Shown here: positions 42,030 to 52,401 of the stretch, in pieces
Layout: the number at the start of each line of letters is the position of its first letter
Numbering within the stretch: the stretch's first letter is position 1
Assembly: GCA_905178155.1 (NCBI GenBank)
Contig: CAJINV010000001.1
Span: forward strand, 8,949,865 to 9,013,864
Length of the DNA stretch: 64,000 bases
DNA from: Amoebophrya sp. A120
Taxonomy: Eukaryota > Sar > Dinophyceae > Syndiniales > Amoebophryaceae
Direction of reading: 5' to 3'
Made by a program: the position numbers and the translations under genes
The notes under the pieces: generated by a model
Databases searched by the model: none
What the model saw: the letters and a program-made list of their open reading frames with translations, nothing else
Told to the model about the DNA's origin: nothing

Positions 42030-43567
42030 CGCCAGAACACGGTCGTACGCTGATTCTTAGCGTCATCGCCCCTAAGTAGTGAAGACATGTTGAGTTGTGA
42101 CAATGCCCTCATCAATTTGAATTCTAATCACTGTTTCTGAGTAATTTTCTCCATAGCAACGATGCGACTATGTATTTGAGCCACAGCTAGAGATTGCGAC
42201 TCGTCGCTCGCTGCTGCAAAACGAAAAGAAAAATAACAAAAAAAAGAATGCGTTTGAATTTAGAAGACGAAATCGAGAAAAATAAAAATGAAAATAAAAA
42301 GCTTCAGTGCGTTTGCGACGCAGCTGCTTGATTTTTCGATTTTCGGAATGCGCTCGGGGAAACACTGGGGGTCGGATCAATATCAATCGAAGACGGATCC
42401 TGGCATATTCGAAAAACAGCAAAATTTCTAAAAACCGGGGATCCACCATCCTTAATCGATCTGAAGATAGATCCCCCCTTTGGTTCTTCTCTCCTAGTCT
42501 CGAGAAAGTCGTTGGAGCTCTCATCAATTCAGATGCGAAATGGGTCGGAAGTCTGTTGTTTTGTTTCGATATGGTCCCACTACTGTGTTGCAATTTCTCT
42601 GACATCAACTTCCATGAATTTTGATTGTTTTTGCCGAGTTGTTTCTCAGGTGGAAAAAGAAATTCATTGACCGACAGATTGTGGGCTCCTCACAAACACA
42701 ATCGACAAGCAAGAAAATATCCTTTCAGTTTTGGCGTCGTTATGCATGATGATTCGTCAAAAGAAGATACTTTCCCTTTGGCGACTGAGGTACATACAGA
42801 TTCACCAAAGTGGTGGTGCAGAACAAGTGCAGAGGAAATTCAACAGCAGAAACTCACACTCGGATCGACACACCGATCGACGCAGCAGAGTCTTGCTTGC
42901 TTGAAAAAAAGGGAACAGAACACGGCGGCCGGCCGGCAAATGAGCGTTCATATCTAAGAAAAGAAAACCAATTGCGTCCATGTTCGCTTCATGAGGCGAG
43001 TAGCTGTTTGCCGTACTAGTGTAAAATCTTTGAGGAACATGCAAATGCAATTTTGCATGAAAACAGAAACCATTTAGACTTTGAGATGGGAATAGAAAAA
43101 GCCTCGCTCAGACACACCAAGAAAAAAGATACCGAAAAGTCACACGTACCGATTTTAGAAAAAGAAAAAGAATGCACTACTAGTGTAAAAAAGAAAATCA
43201 ACTGTGTGTTCGCTTCTTTAGGCAAGCATCGTGACTGCCGTAGGTGCTGATTGAGTTCATCCTGAGAGCAAGTGGCTGGCAAGTTGTGCTTCAACAATTT
43301 TCCACCAGAACTTGGCCAAAAAGCACTCGCTTTTCTGTCGAACAACCAAGAGAGACCGGGGAGTTGCCGCAGAAAAGTTGCAGCGGAGTGCTCCTAAAAA
43401 AAAATAGAAAATCAAATCAACATCGGAAGAGATATTTCAAAAGCAACATTTCGAGTAGCAGCCTCATCATCATCTTTGTGCTTGTCCGTGACATTAAAGT
43501 TATGTCTATTCTCATCTTTCCCCTTGAGTGGACGCACACTCGAACGCATTTATTGTGACATCCGATG
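42030..43567. other. Intergenic with one dispersed repeat copy
   Basis: AT-rich spacer of 1.5 kb without a recognisable gene. It contains the repeat annotated at 42662-42779. Confidence 0.55.
42662..42779 (+). repeat. Dispersed 118-bp repeat, copy 1
   Basis: Shares most of its length with 48318-48435 in the same orientation, for example GTGGGCTCCTCACAA, AAGAAAATATCCTTTCAGTT and TGCATGATGATTCGTCA. It lies beyond the 3' end of the large membrane-protein gene. Confidence 0.9.
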
Positions 43568-46500
43568 TCACTGCGCAATACAGTACCCCGCACCCTCGCA
43601 TCTCCTTATCAGCAATCCAAAAAACACAATCATGCAAAACCCAGCTGCTAATATCACAACCCATTGAGGCAGATTCGCCCCGATTGGCACAACAAGCCAG
43701 CCCAATTCTCCCGATGGGGACAACAAGTCTAAGATTACGAAAAGTCCGATTACGAAAAGTCCGAGAAAAAAAAGAAAAATCACAAAGAGGACACTGAGCT
43801 CGATCACCTTACATAAAGAGTATGATGTGCAACACGAACATCTGCACGTGTTCATTAATTGCCTGCAATCCTTCATTTTCCCCAAACACGAACACTGCAT
43901 ATTCCTGCAACACTCCATTTTGATGTTGCTGCAACACTTCGTAGTTTTCCTCGGGGCAAGGGAACCCGTCGAAAGTTTCGGTTTAATATCGCGCGAGCGA
44001 CTAGGTTTTGTCCGGGTTTTCTGTGTGGGAAGCTCGGTCCGTAATACTTTTTCGGACGAGGTCGGCTGCTGGGCTCGTACCAAAGCACCGACGATGGGTT
44101 GCTCGCTTTGCCTTCGCGACCTTCCACCACGAAGCCAGTCTATCAGGTAGGCGTCCCCCTTGCGCTCACGCTCAGGCTGAGCGGGAGCGGTCTCCCTTGA
44201 TGAGTCGAGGGTACTAGCGCTGTCCCGGATGTGGGAGCGCGATTCCATGCGACGAGGAGGACCCTGCTTCTGCCTGGACAAGATTTGGAAAAACGAGGCC
44301 ACGCGTTTACGCCCTGGCGCCCGCTCTGTGGATCGTGAAGAGACCGCCGGCACACCTTCTTCCTTTTTCTCCTCCGCAGGATTCAAGTAGCGTTTTCCCG
44401 AAGCTAAGACCCGCCCCCACTCTACTTGTAGAACCGGTAGCACGTTGACGAAGCTCTGGACTGTACTCCAATCCAGACCGCTATCCTTACCTGCCCGCGA
44501 CCGAGATGAGCCCGTCGCGTCTCCATCTTTCGCGAAGAGAGACTGCGCAAAGGAGTCTGCGCCTCCGCCGCCTACGATCGGAGCGTAGTATATTAACTCC
44601 GCCATAGTTGTCGTTGTAGGAGGTGACGCGCCTCCTACGTTTCTGTTTCGGTTCTGGTGCTCCTCTTTCACTTTTCTCCTGCTAATCGAAAGGGCGCCCT
44701 GGAGCAGCAAAAGCAAGCCGACGACTATTCCGGAGAGTTGTGCCTCCGGCAACGACGCCATCACATTGGGGAAAACGTCTGGAACAGAAACAGCAGGAGC
44801 AGAGGCCGCCGAAGTCGCGTTAGCGGAGGCCGGTTGTGAGGCCAACGCGTCTGCAGAACCTCCAGAAGCGACGTTTCGGGAAGTTTTCTTACGGCCGCGA
44901 GGCCGACGCGTCCTCGTCTTTTTCTGCGACATGATCGAGGTTTCGGTTTGTTGCTTCTGTTCCCGCCTGTCTCCCTGCAAGAACTGCACAAAGCTCCTCT
45001 TTGTCGTTCTGGCTGAGGTGGTAACCGGTTCCGCGCCGTCCTTTTCTTGCGTTTCCGCTCTGGGAGCGCGCGCCCTACCCACTACTCCCAGCAGATAGTT
45101 GGATCGGACGTCGGCACTGGCGAAGTGCTGGAAATCGATTCCCTGGGCAACGCGCTTTGCAATGGGGAGCAAGAACCGAACCGGAGCTTGGTCTGGCACG
45201 TCGGCATCTTCAGGCGTCCCGAGCATCTCGCCAAACATGTCTAGCATGTCGCTCATGCGGGACGCTGCGGCCTTCCCACGCCCCAGGTATGTAGTAGACG
45301 TGGGCGATTGGCCCCCTCCTCCAACTCCCGCAAAAAAGCCGAAGCCATGCATTTTTGGCATCAGGAGGAAGCTGTCCTGCAGCGGAAACAGGAGGAGCTT
45401 GTTCTCCGTAACCGAGAGGATGTGGTCCGTCAACTTGGGAAAAAGGCTCAGCAGCTGCGTGCCGTTGTGCAGTGGCGGAGCGAAGTCGGCTCGCTGTATT
45501 TTCACCGCCGCGCTTTTGTCGTCGGCAAACGCCGCGAAAGTTGCCTGCAGAATCTGCTTCGTCAGTCCCTCCAGGTACCGTGTGAACCGCTTCCCCAGCT
45601 GCGCACGGATTTCTCGTTTGGTGTCCTTGCTGTCGGTCTTGCTCGACGATCTTTGTGATGTGCTCCGTCCGGCGCTGCTCTCGTCCGAGCTCGCCGGAAC
45701 ACGGCCAGATGATGTCGCCTTCTTGTTATCATACTCGCGAAGCAGCTTCTTCGGAATGAGTAGCTGGCTGGACTCGAGGAACGTCCGCACCAGCCGAGCG
45801 AGATTTTTCAATGCAAAATGCAGGAGACGATAAAATTCGTAATCTTCTTCCAGCCGAACGCTGTGTAGGCGTTCTGTGGACACCGCAGCGGCGGCGCCGC
45901 CTGGAGCGAGAGTTCGCGCAAAGCGCGCCCGGTCGTAGAAAAAGCGGTAGACCCGGAGCTGCCCCCCCGCCCGTTTTTTTTTCTTGCCTGGCTGCTTCGA
46001 AGAGCCGGCGGACGCAAACACCCGGAAACCGCCAAAACGGGCACCAAAGGCACCGCCGCTCGAGGTCGCCCGAGGGGCCGAAGTTTGCGCTTGTGGCTGG
46101 GTGTAGTCCTGATGCTGCCCAGGAGTAATGGGATTCGCCGTGCCCGGGGGGAGCAGCCGCAGGCTATCAGCGGCAACATCTTCCAGCATGATACGCGGGG
46201 CGTACGCTTGTGGACCCCGGAGGCCGAGGAAGTTTTCCACTGGCATCGCTTCGAGAGCGATCCGAGCAACCTTTTTTCCGCGCGTAATCTGCTCCGGGCC
46301 GGCGAAGGTTTGCTGCTGCTGTTTGTTCCGCGCAGTATTCGCAGCTTTTTCATTCGTGCTGACCACGTGGTACCTTACCGCCGTCACCGCAGAAACAGAC
46401 CCTGGGCTGAACATGATGGGACTCGCCGAATTGGAGCTGCTGAACACGGGGATTAGGAATGTCACCAGGTCACCGGTTTGCGGGAGTGGAAACAGATGTT

Positions 46501-47953
46501 GCAAGTTGATCTGAAACCTTTGCTCTTGCAGACTGCCTTGAGTCTTCCCCGGAAGCTTGACAGTGACGGGTGAGGCAAAATGCACCGGGAGCGACACTTG
46601 CCGCGTCAATTTCTGATTCCGAATGTCACTCTTTAGCACCTTGCCCACTTGCCCCTGTAGCGCAGTTTGCAGCGGACCCTGCAACTCCGCGAAGTGTGGC
46701 GCCAGCTCGATCGGTGCCGCGGCTGACGTCGGTGTGCCGCCGGCTGTCTGCTCATGCAACCCACTCGCATGCGTGTCCGGACGGAAAATGACCTGCACGA
46801 AAACAACTGCGCCCTCGGGTCGCAACAGGAGGAGGTCGGATCCTAGAAAACGGTTGACGTTTCCGGTGTCGACACTCAAAGCCGCCATCACCCCGTCACT
46901 TCGGCTCACCGCCTCGGTGAGGGATTGGGTCAAGAGACGCAGTGGCGTTTTGATTTCTCTGCTACGGAGAAACCCTTCCTCGCCGGATGTCCCCCCGCCT
47001 GCCACATCAATCAGCCCGCGTGACAGCTGTCGCAGCGCGACGGCCCCCATACCGTCCGCGAAGAAGTCTATCCATGTCTCCGACGGTCTCACGCTGCTGG
47101 GGCGCGCTTCCTCGTCCCCCTCGTCGCTGGCCTCTGCGCCCTGTTGGTGCAGCCTCCTACTTTTTCGACCGGTGGATGACCGCGAAGAAGTGGACCTTCC
47201 GCCACGAGAGCGACCCGAACCTGACATCAGCTGCAGCCAAGTCAGTTTTTTGCCGCTTTCCTCGGTACTAGCACCACTTGAAACTGTCGTTGTTGCTGCG
47301 AGGTGGACCACCGAGTTGGTGGAGTTTCCCGGTGTCGGCAGCAGTGGCCCCAACTCGTCCCCGTCGCGGCCCGGGAGGCGACGCCCGCCATAGGTCTTGT
47401 GGCCGTTCTCCTTCTCGTTGCTCTCAGTCCTACCTCCTTGCTGCGCAAAGAAGCTGCTGAGCTGAGTGGTTTGGCCGTCGGGCGAAGTCTCCACGGACAG
47501 AACAAGGGGAGCTTCCAACGGTTTTTGATGTGCTCTCATCCCTTCTCGTGGTCCTGCACCTGCCGTGACTGTACTACTACTAGCGCCTGTAGCTGTATCG
47601 CCACGGGAGGACGCCGCTGGCATGGCCTGCGTATTTTCAAGAGGAGGTTGATTGCCTTGCGGCCCTTCGTCATCAAGATCATCCTCGGAAAAACGCGGGC
47701 TGCTCTCGCCGCCCGAGAAGTGGAGGTCCTCGATTGTGCTCAGATCGTCGCCGCCCTTTTGTTCATCTGCACCAGTCTGCGTCGCAGCTACGTTGCCAGC
47801 GGTGGGGACTGCGCGCAACAGACAGGAGCAACAGGAGAACAAAAAGATGCACAATGTACCACACGCTCGACCTGGCCGTCGAACAAGCACATTCAATTTA
47901 TTTGGAGGACGCCGACTCGATCTCGGAAACGACGCGGCCATCGTCTTCACCAT
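43568..47953 (-). CDS. Very large membrane protein with a Cys-rich juxtamembrane region
   Basis: Open frame of 1461 residues from ATG at 47953, chosen for its strong context GCCACCATGG; an in-frame ATG at 47974 would add seven residues. An N-terminal hydrophobic stretch (GTLCIFLFSCCSCLL) acts as signal or anchor after a basic segment. A long chain follows, alternating low-complexity linkers with folded-looking parts (YRFFYDRARFARTL, YEFYRLLHFALKNLARLVRTF, LVTFLIPVFSSSNS, VFVQVIFRPDTHASG). A hydrophobic helix lies at about residue 1080 (LSGIVVGLLLLLQGAL). Near the C-terminus a Cys-rich segment (CCSNIKMECCRNMQCSC and CRCSCCTSYSLC) precedes two or three helices (VLFVIFLFFLGLFVIGLFVI; WVVILAAGFCMIVFFGLLI). 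I do not recognise the family. The Cys-rich segment before membrane helices could be palmitoylated or bind metal. Confidence 0.75.
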   Translation of the reverse strand: MVKTMAASFPRSSRRPPNKLNVLVRRPGRACGTLCIFLFSCCSCLLRAVPTAGNVAATQTGADEQKGGDDLSTIEDLHFSGGESSPRFSEDDLDDEGPQGNQPPLENTQAMPAASSRGDTATGASSSTVTAGAGPREGMRAHQKPLEAPLVLSVETSPDGQTTQLSSFFAQQGGRTESNEKENGHKTYGGRRLPGRDGDELGPLLPTPGNSTNSVVHLAATTTVSSGASTEESGKKLTWLQLMSGSGRSRGGRSTSSRSSTGRKSRRLHQQGAEASDEGDEEARPSSVRPSETWIDFFADGMGAVALRQLSRGLIDVAGGGTSGEEGFLRSREIKTPLRLLTQSLTEAVSRSDGVMAALSVDTGNVNRFLGSDLLLLRPEGAVVFVQVIFRPDTHASGLHEQTAGGTPTSAAAPIELAPHFAELQGPLQTALQGQVGKVLKSDIRNQKLTRQVSLPVHFASPVTVKLPGKTQGSLQEQRFQINLQHLFPLPQTGDLVTFLIPVFSSSNSASPIMFSPGSVSAVTAVRYHVVSTNEKAANTARNKQQQQTFAGPEQITRGKKVARIALEAMPVENFLGLRGPQAYAPRIMLEDVAADSLRLLPPGTANPITPGQHQDYTQPQAQTSAPRATSSGGAFGARFGGFRVFASAGSSKQPGKKKKRAGGQLRVYRFFYDRARFARTLAPGGAAAAVSTERLHSVRLEEDYEFYRLLHFALKNLARLVRTFLESSQLLIPKKLLREYDNKKATSSGRVPASSDESSAGRSTSQRSSSKTDSKDTKREIRAQLGKRFTRYLEGLTKQILQATFAAFADDKSAAVKIQRADFAPPLHNGTQLLSLFPKLTDHILSVTENKLLLFPLQDSFLLMPKMHGFGFFAGVGGGGQSPTSTTYLGRGKAAASRMSDMLDMFGEMLGTPEDADVPDQAPVRFLLPIAKRVAQGIDFQHFASADVRSNYLLGVVGRARAPRAETQEKDGAEPVTTSARTTKRSFVQFLQGDRREQKQQTETSIMSQKKTRTRRPRGRKKTSRNVASGGSADALASQPASANATSAASAPAVSVPDVFPNVMASLPEAQLSGIVVGLLLLLQGALSISRRKVKEEHQNRNRNVGGASPPTTTTMAELIYYAPIVGGGGADSFAQSLFAKDGDATGSSRSRAGKDSGLDWSTVQSFVNVLPVLQVEWGRVLASGKRYLNPAEEKKEEGVPAVSSRSTERAPGRKRVASFFQILSRQKQGPPRRMESRSHIRDSASTLDSSRETAPAQPERERKGDAYLIDWLRGGRSRRQSEQPIVGALVRAQQPTSSEKVLRTELPTQKTRTKPSRSRDIKPKLSTGSLAPRKTTKCCSNIKMECCRNMQCSCLGKMKDCRQLMNTCRCSCCTSYSLCKVIELSVLFVIFLFFLGLFVIGLFVILDLLSPSGELGWLVVPIGANLPQWVVILAAGFCMIVFFGLLIRRCEGAGYCIAQ

Positions 47954-48928
47954 GGTGGCCGACAAATCAACCATGATCCAATTTTTATGAAAGTATCTCC
48001 TCTCTTCGGTAAACAACTCTTTCCAAGGGTGTATCGAATCAGAACTTTCTATGGCATTTCAATTTGTTTATTTCCGTTTATTCGTCATAAAACACGTCAC
48101 GCGGACGAATAGTTTTTCAAAATAATTTTTATTTCAAGTTACAGGCGAGCATCAACAAATGACAAAAACCTAAATCTCACTCAAGTGCGCGACACAAATA
48201 TAGACAACAAATCTCTTCTGCTGTATCTCTTGAAGCCCTCGCTTGGTTCCAGTCGAACTCAGAAACGGAGTTTTTCTCGCGTCCGAAGGTTCGTTCCTCT
48301 TGTGCGCAAACGAAAATCCAATGACAGACGGATTGCGATTGTGGGCTCCTCACAATCGATACGCAAGAAAATATCCTTTCAGTTACGGCGTCGTCATGCA
48401 TGATGATTCGTCAGAAGAACATACTTTCCCTTTTTGCCAACCAAATCCACCGTGCAACCGACGTGGTGTCTGCGACGTCTAGTGGCTCTGGGAGCACTTG
48501 GAAAAAATGGTGGAGGTTTTGACTCAAGTGTACACGTCAAAATCAAATCCAACAAGGATGGGAAGTTCACAAGTGTTGAGTTTTTACATTTTTGCAAGGA
48601 TCGGGTGGGGCGAGCGTGAGTTGCATTTCGTGAGTTGCATTTTGTTCTCGTCATTAACCTTTTTCTTCGAAGGGAAACAGGAGAATCCGCACACAAGATT
48701 GATTTCATTTCGTACATTTTGACTTCTTAGCCAATCCTTACCATAAGGATACCACAACATGCGCCGTGGTACTGCATTTGCACTTGCTCTATCTGATTTT
48801 GGATAAGAATTGAGGACGCGGACATCGAGTAATTTACTATTTGTGTTGAAATTCATTAGTTCAGCAATTGCGTACTTCATTTGAGACGGTGTGAAACAGA
48901 TTAATCGTACAGAAAACATTGTAAGCAC
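47954..48928. other. Intergenic with one dispersed repeat copy
   Basis: AT-rich spacer between the large membrane-protein gene and the 3' end of the esterase gene. It contains the repeat at 48318-48435; no gene recognised. Confidence 0.55.
48318..48435 (+). repeat. Dispersed 118-bp repeat, copy 2
   Basis: Partner of 42662-42779; the two copies bracket the large membrane-protein gene in direct orientation, about 5.7 kb apart. Confidence 0.9.
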
Positions 48929-51900
48929 TCAATCCCCAGGGTCCATCGGCGTTCCCTGTGGTGATACCACGGCTTCCAGTCCCCTTCTAGATTCGAGTCT
49001 TCCTGCATAATTTGCATTTGGTTCTTTTCGCACAAGTGTGCTTTCCTTTCGCGCCGCGGGAAGTAGAGGGGGTGACTCATCAGGAGGTGAGCTCTGTTGC
49101 TGTTCCAAAAAAGCGGCTTCTATCTGTGGTCTAGTTTTCGCATTCTTTTTTGTTCCAGTTCGACTTTTCATCCTAGGGGACGATTTTTGACTTCGGGGTT
49201 CTTCCCGCCCGCTATATCTGCTGTTTTCCGATTCAGGGCTAGTGCTGCGTTGGTGCTTCATCGTCCCGGTAGTCCGCAAACCAGGTTCCTGTGGCACGAG
49301 GGTTGGAACACGACTCGAGGTCCTGGTCCTCCGTATCCTAGTACTGTTTTGCTTCCCTTCAACATGATGATCTCCCCGGGCAACTACATTTTCCATATCA
49401 GCTGCTGTGGGCGAAGACGATGCTGCGTCGTGGTCGTCATCTAGTACTATGACGTGCTGATTTATGGCTTTGTGCTTCACGAACGAGTTGCGTTCCCGTG
49501 TTTCGAGGAAACTAATACTGAAATTGGAAGAATTGGAGTTGTTCGCCGGCACGGTGCCTGTTCCCGGTAGATTGTTGACCCCGGTTACGCCGTGCCCGAA
49601 CGTCGTATGCAAGAGAAAAACTGTGTTAGTGTAACTTTCGTTGGCTGACAGCATCACAAATTTCCTCCACATGACAGAGAAAATCTGTCATGCGTGGCTT
49701 GTAAGGGAGAACACACATGAAAAGAGGACTCCATGGTCGTTTCGCATGACAGGCGTACTTAACTCGTGTTGCACGTTCTGCATTACAGAGTTACACTTGC
49801 ACAATTTTTTTCTTGCATACGTCGGGTTCAGTGTCTGGTACCAAACTGAGATCGCGGCCGCCCACGAGGTCGCATAGCTGAAGAGCCCAGGCTGGGTGAA
49901 GTTGCACTCCCCGGCTAGACGGCATGGTTGGTCCTGATTGGGCCCGCAATCCTCCTCGAGGTAGTGGTCTGCATTTCCGCCCGGAGACGCGTGGGAGTAC
50001 ACTGCGGCCTGTACCTGCTCTGCGTGCAAAATGGCGTCCAGGTTTCCCACGGAACATCCGGCGGTTTTGGCCAGCAACCAGTGCGGCTCCGGGTAGTTCC
50101 TGGTTGCGCCGATCGACTGGACGAAATGCTCGCGCAGAATCTTGAAGTCGGTGGCCCATTGGGCGGGTTCCCCGGCCGATGCATCCGTCTCGCCCTGGTG
50201 CATCAGAATCGCGTCGACACGATCTGGGTGTTGGAGTTAATTCTGCTGGTATTATAAGTATCCTTTTTTCCAAAATCGCAAGTATGAACGACGCGCCATG
50301 TTGTCCTTACATTGTGTTGCAAAAAAAGCCGAAACTCATCGAACAACCGAACGGAAAGCAAGAATTTTATAGAAAGTGGCCGCTAGTGTAAAAATACTGT
50401 AGTGAAAGTGCAGCTCCATGTACACCGTATACAGGTCTTGGAAGAACCTCCCGTTGTAGTCTGTTAGCTCTGCAAGTGTTGGACTCTCCTTGGCCACTGA
50501 TGCGAACACAACTTCGCTGTAGTAACCGCCCGCGACCAATAGTTCCCCCACCGTCCCCCAGAGAGACCCACCGCAACCGGTCCCACCGATCACCGGCTCG
50601 CCGGGCCGAAGGGGCCACACGGACCCATCATATCAAATGCAAATTACTTGCCTGGGACTGGAACATTGCGGAGAACTGTAGTACTGCAGCTTGATACTGA
50701 CCGAGGGTGTCTGCGATGCGGGTTTTGAAAAAACTCGACTCCTCAATGCCTAGTTTGCAATTGCATGCAGGTGAAAATTCGCCTCGAATTCTCGCTACCA
50801 AAAATGGGTAGTTTTTCGTGCTGATGCGCTACGGATTTCCCTGTTCTTCAGAGCTCGCATCAGAAACTCGCACTCTTCCAGACCCCGACGTATTTGCAAT
50901 CCATACATCGTAGTAACTGTACACTTTTCCCGAAGCCTGCACGTAGTTCTGCTCCGTCAAGAGATGCCTGTTCTTGCTCAGAACCTCCTTGATTTCAATC
51001 AGAGCCGTCGAGTTGTTCTCCAAAGCGTCGAGCATTTCTGTTTTTTTTTTAGGGGTTGGCAGAATTTAAGGCTTTGGTCAAGGTTTTGCTTTGCAATTTT
51101 TCATTTTTTTTCTCTTCGCTCTGAATGGAAAAGGAAGGCGCAGACCATCCAGCCGAAAAAGCTCGCTGCGCCGATATCAACATCTCGGCCGGTATCCAGA
51201 CCAGCAGAAGTCGGGCAAAATGGAGGCCGCGCGCTTGCTGCTTCCAACCTCTCCCCCGGGTAAATACGATGCAGCCGCGGCGGCATTTTTCTCGGCTGCT
51301 GCTGACCTGGACTGCTGGCCAAGATATTAACCTCGATACCTCCCCAGAAGAACCCCAGACGCATGCCATCCGCCGCGAGGTATTTGGGCCGCCGGGCTGC
51401 TGGCTCGGCTTCTCCGCCCCCACATCTCATCCCGCGGTGGTGCATAACGGGGTCCGGGGGAAGAGGCTGAGCAGCTGCGGGCTTGCCCGGCTGGAGGTTT
51501 GGCCGGGTCCCGGTTGCCGCCAAGGCAGCAAGCTCTCGGCCAGGCTTTTTCGTGACAAAAGCGCACCAAAATGGAAACAGGTTCCGACTTTTTCCGGGAG
51601 CTTTCCCCGGGCTAAAGCTTCCGCCTTTGCCCTCGCTTTGCCCCCCCCTTTTGGCCGAACTTGGTGGCCTAAACTAGGCCGACACGGGCGCCCATATCTT
51701 GGCCAGGCGGCCTGCCTTTTCCTGCGAGTTCCCTGGAGCAAATGGCAGGGCGCCCGGCTTCTCTACCCCCGCATCTCGTTCCGCAATCTTGCGGGACGCC
51801 GTCCCGAGGCAAAGGTAGAGCACCTTCCTGGCCAACCACAGAGATGCTTGTCTCTGTAGTGGCTGCCGCCAAAGCAGCAAGGTTTTGGCTGCCGCCAACT

Positions 51901-52340
51901 CGACGGGAAGAGCCGTCGAGTTGTTCTCCAAAGCGTCGAGCATTTCTGTTTTTTTTACGGTTTAACTGCACGACGTCTTCCAAATTAAGCCATTGAAACG
52001 AGAAAAGCGAGTACATCTAACTACATTCTCTAGTCGAAAGCGGTAGCGGTTCAAAGAAAAAGGCCTATAGAAGTTTGAATAGATACCGCCAAAATTCCCA
52101 GCCGCCGCCTCGCCAAACGTCACAAAGACGCCGGGATGGGAGAGGATACTTGGAGGTTCGCCGGATATAGTGTCGGCGGGTGGATATCCTTGCGGCTCAT
52201 AGCGGTTATTTTCGCCCATTACGAAATCTTTACACATCCCCGCGTTCGCGCTGTTAAACAAATGGGTCCGATTTCTGGAATCCGGTTCATGCGGATCAAA
52301 ATCTATCAAACGCTCAACGGCGGCATCTTATCGTGATAGA
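48929..52340 (-). CDS. SASA/SGNH-family carbohydrate esterase, 5' exon uncertain
   Basis: Esterase related to sialate O-acetylesterases (SASA fold), which deacetylate glycans. Exons 51037-50910, 50629-50398, 50223-49825 and 49605-48929 join in phase. A first exon at about 52337-52070 is likely, but its donor is unsure. Visible blocks are GEPVIGGTGCGGSLWGTVGE, a nucleophile-like G-S turn; VVFASVAKESPTLAEL; and VDAILMHQGETDASAGEP, the family's QGE-sD block, followed by the helical FKILREHFVQ. The last exon carries a low-complexity tail. Two junctions are introners; intron 50397-50224 is GT-AG (GTATTT..ACCCAG). The intron before 51037 begins with a duplicated copy of the downstream exon start. 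The neighbouring gene (52402-52890) may supply a membrane anchor. Confidence 0.72.
49606..49824 (-). mobile_element. Introner, family 2, in the esterase gene
   Basis: 219 nt including one copy of the duplication CGTCG (49601-49605 and 49820-49824). Inverted termini of about 30 bp: 49606 starts TATGCAAGAGAAAAACTGTG and the other end finishes TTTTTCTTGCATA at 49819, with about four mismatches. Removal joins WYQTLNPT to FGHGVTGVNN in frame. One register gives a GT start but an AC end. Confidence 0.92.
50630..50909 (-). mobile_element. Introner, family 1 (diverged), in the esterase gene
   Basis: 280 nt including one copy of the duplication CATC (50626-50629 and 50906-50909). Ends are TATCAAATGCAAATTACTTG at 50631 and TCCAGACCCCGACGTATTTG continuing to 50905. 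Removal joins KVYSYYD to GSVWPLRPGEPVIGG in frame. Terminal repeats have drifted compared with the other copies, suggesting an older insertion. Confidence 0.88.
51001..51048. repeat. 48-bp direct repeat, copy A (exon start plus acceptor)
   Basis: Covers the start of an esterase exon (MLDALENNSTAL) and the preceding A-rich acceptor ending AACAG. It recurs at 51909-51956, 908 bp away. Confidence 0.95.
51049..51908. other. 860-bp GC-rich insert between direct repeats, within an esterase intron
   Basis: Lies between the two copies of the 48-bp repeat. It is noticeably GC-rich for an intron and has internal similarities: GCCGCCAAGGCAGCAAG near 51520 and GCCGCCAAAGCAGCAAGG near 51864, and CGGCTTCTC..CCCC..CATCTC near 51411 and 51747. 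Long ORFs occur in both directions but none resembles a known protein. Confidence 0.6.
51909..51956. repeat. 48-bp direct repeat, copy B
   Basis: Partner of 51001-51048. It includes a second copy of the acceptor and exon start (MLDALENNSTAL), after which the frame runs into the unrelated GC-rich insert. Confidence 0.95.
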
Positions 52341-52401
52341 CATAGATGACCATGACAGCAACAAGAAAATAATTGAAACTAAAAGGGAAACGGAATCAAA
52401 A

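Noticed and set aside
45099-47505. Plus-strand ORFs of 180-256 codons
   Set aside because: They are antisense to the 1461-residue frame and lack recognisable features.
51101-51859. Overlapping ORFs of 80-244 codons on both strands in the GC-rich esterase intron insert
   Set aside because: No domain and codon-like openness in several frames at once, as expected from GC-rich non-coding DNA.
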